This document shows positions 61,401 through 64,000 of a stretch of 64,000 bases of DNA, piece by piece. A program made the translations under genes and the position numbers. The stretch's first letter is position 1. Every line of letters begins with the position of its first letter. The DNA lies in NCBI GenBank assembly GCA_907165065.1, contig OU015528.1:41841515-41905514 (forward strand), read 5' to 3'. The notes beneath the pieces are model-generated. The model did not search any database, was not told where the DNA came from, and worked only from the letters and a program-made list of their open reading frames with translations. Origin of the DNA: Caprimulgus europaeus. Lineage: Eukaryota; Chordata; Aves; Caprimulgiformes; Caprimulgidae.

Positions 61401-64000
61401 CTACTCAGCTCCATGGGACCAGGCCTTTCTCTACAGATCATAAATCAGAAGGAAATGACAATGCTTCACAGTACAATGTGAAAGCACTTCTTTCCTCTTT
61501 TCAGCCTTTATTATTATACTATTTTTCTAGACCTTATAATCACATACTTACTGTAGGGCATTAGTACCATCAAAACAAAGGGATTAACTTTGAACAAAAA
61601 AGATCATTATGACTTTTGAGGAAATCTTACATGATATTCCTAGGTTTTTGGAAAGCCTTTGTTTAACTGTTGGAGATCAATGCTGTTCTTTAGAATTTTA
61701 CTGCTCTTCTGTTAACACTAAGAAAGCTCCCAATAATAAATTGTCATTGACTCCAGAGAAGAATTAAGTTTAATAGTATTCCCAGCCATAATATTAAAAG
61801 TGAAACCATTATGCTGCATAGCATAATATTGCCTTGCAACAATAAATCTCTTAATGCATTTGGATTCTTATTTATCTCCTGGTTTTTATACGCTTGATAT
61901 ATATTTAGGTATTTTTTTAAAGCTTTCAATTGAAACATGAGCTGGGAAAAGAGAACAGTTGTAGGTGTTGTCTTTATTGTTGCTGTTGTTTAATGAAAGC
62001 CAACTTTCAGTTGCAATAAGTGAAATCTAAGAAAGCTTTTAGGTAGCAGACAAACCACAAAACTGTGAGAGCTGCCAACCCTAGTACAGCTCCACAACGA
62101 TATAATGTATTACACTTTCATAATAACTAGCTGAAACTAAGGCCTAGCTTTAGATTTCAGGGGAAAATTACTATTAGAGCTGTTTCATGTTTGGAAGAGC
62201 CCATTTTAAACATTATGAACATGGGCATATAGACAAAAATATTTCTAAATGAAAAACTCCTATTCAGCTATTCCAGGGATGGAGAATAGAATTGGAGTTC
62301 ATCCTGGGTTTTTTTGTATTATCGAATGCAAAAGACATACAAAGGGAAAAAAATATTTTTAGAAACTTAATTTATTTCTAAAGCTAATATATATGGAAGA
62401 TAAAGATATAGGAATACAGTTTCTTTATCATTTTAGAAGCTTTAAAAATAGAGTTTTAGGAGACTACATATATTTTACAGCAGTCACTTAGGCATTTGGT
62501 CTCCTATTTCAAGAGAGGAAAAGAGAGATGTAAATTGCCAGAGCATGGCAGTTCACTCAGATTCTTATGGTAGAGTGGGAAGAAATTCTGTCTGGAGAAG
62601 CCTGTCTTTCTCCTCTGACTACAGGCTGTCTTGAGCAATCACCTTATACTTGATTCCTAACATTTAGATAGCTAAAATTAGGCAAGATAAATTCCACCTT
62701 ATGTTAAATACTTCTCCACAAAGACAGAAACATGAAAAAGGCTGTGAGGTGTAAGATAATGGGATAATCTGAATTGCTGGTGCCAGGGGTGCACTGAAAA
62801 ACCTTTGGTTTTCAGACGAGATCCTAGTATGCAATGCGCATTACAAACACAGAACAAGAGAACATGTCATGCCCTAGAGAGCTTATTCATTCCTCACTGT
62901 CAAAGATACTACCAGAGCAGGAGTATCTTCCCACTCTGGTCTCCTACAAAACTATGATCTCAGGTATATTTCAGTAACAAGCTTCTTAACTCAAGTAGAG
63001 GACACAATAGAAATGAAAACATTTTAATATATTATATTGGTATCTTCTCTGATTCTTCAGGATGACTTATTCATCAACCTTCCCCACAGTAAAAAATCAA
63101 ACTTCTTCACAAGCTGAAAATATTTACCAAACTGGATGTTTGAAGAATTCAAAAGCATTCGTAAGCATCTGGTAAGATAAAGGCTTCTATGTAGCTATAG
63201 GTGGGCTACAGTGTTCCACTGTCTCATTACAGTATGTGGAACCATCATTTTCTAAGAGATTTAGTTTAAAGATCCAAGGCTAAAGTCATATATAATCTTA
63301 TGAATTTCAGGGTACATATCCCAGCTTCTCTGTCCATCCAGTCACTGTGCAGACTATGACAGAAGATACAAGAAGCTCAAGAGAATGGACAAAATCTCTG
63401 CAATATTGAGTGTTTTTTTCTTGTAACACAGGCCATATAATGTCTCTGGCCTACCCTTTCTATGTGACACACAAAAAACATAGATACCTCAAATCCTGTT
63501 TAATAACCCATGCAAACGGTGGCCATGCTAGAAATATAATTGATGTATGCAGGGCATACCAGACTGATAGGATGGTGTTACAAATTATTCCATATCAGAG
63601 AATGATTTATATTAACTGCACTGTATTAACTGGTCTTTAAAATTCCAGTAACATCTGTAGGAACTAAAACCACTGAAGCTGTAGCATTGTAACACAGGCA
63701 GCAGGTCATCCAGAATTCGTAATAGGTTAAAATACAGAATTTATTTACTACTAATTTGCTTTTTAACAAGCTTTAGCACAGTGTTAAATTTTCAAACATA
63801 CTCAAATGCTGGGGGTTGGTGATTATTAATTAATTTATTTATTTTCATCTAAAAGAATACTGTAAATTACTTGTTTCTGTGAGACATAGACTGTTAAATC
63901 TAATAGCTGAAATACAGTTAGATATACGGTAACATCTAAGATGAAACTTCAGGGACTAATATAACAATAACTAATGAATTAAGAGATAATTGAACGTGAA
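58468..64000. other. AT-rich gene-free DNA
   Basis: About 5.5 kb to the window end. Only short motif-free frames (up to 98 codons at 61268-61564). No repeat family, exon or RNA gene recognised. Confidence 0.55.

Noticed and set aside
8973-64000. tRNA, snRNA or 5S genes
   Set aside because: Scanning for B-box-like ggttcgaatcc and common snRNA starts gave only isolated partial matches with no foldable partner.

Overview
The window reads as intergenic or intronic DNA from a bird genome, probably a neoavian species. The evidence is the repeat content: five chicken-repeat-1 (CR1) LINE copies or fragments (one an older L3/CR1-like piece) on both strands, two long terminal repeats (LTRs) of the avian ERVL type with 5-bp target duplications, and two LTR elements of class II (ERVK/alpharetrovirus-like) type with 6-bp target duplications. 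The rest is AT-rich single-copy-looking DNA. I found no host protein-coding exon, tRNA, rRNA or other RNA gene that I can support, and no bacterial-type feature. Apart from the repeats, the open reading frames look like chance frames.

Positions 1-9000 are repeat-dense. An ERVL-type solo LTR (102-691, minus strand) is followed by a CR1 LINE (plus strand) cut in two by a whole 6.4-kb provirus. The CR1 halves lie at about 1090-1658 and 8104-8972. The provirus (1659-8103) has two 409-bp LTRs with no difference by eye and an exact 6-bp target duplication (gtgtgg). It has a tRNA-Trp-type primer binding site, a polypurine tract, and broken remnants of gag, pol (reverse transcriptase with YMDD) and env (transmembrane subunit). 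Between the remnants are two non-retroviral-looking fillers: a short GC-rich, CpG-island-like block followed by AT-rich sequence (about 2590-4050), and an AT-rich block ending in 38 consecutive A (about 5400-6331). The mix of identical LTRs and a decayed, mosaic interior is the most interesting signal here. It suggests a recent insertion of a non-autonomous element mobilised by proteins supplied in trans, possibly carrying captured host sequence.

Positions 9000-51300 are mostly AT-rich, gene-free DNA. They hold a 1.04-kb ERVL-type LTR (12489-13526, plus), an old L3/CR1-like fragment (27405-27565, plus), three CR1 3' ends on the minus strand (30347-30676, 40881-40998, 45447-45715), a degenerate minisatellite (33684-33820) and several TA/CA microsatellites.

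Positions 51300-64000 hold a class II solo LTR (51330-51677, minus) with a perfect catccc duplication and a 763-bp AAAAG array (57705-58467) with an internal 15-bp higher-order pattern. The remainder is AT-rich DNA in which I see no gene. Family names come from recognition of sequence style, not from a database search.
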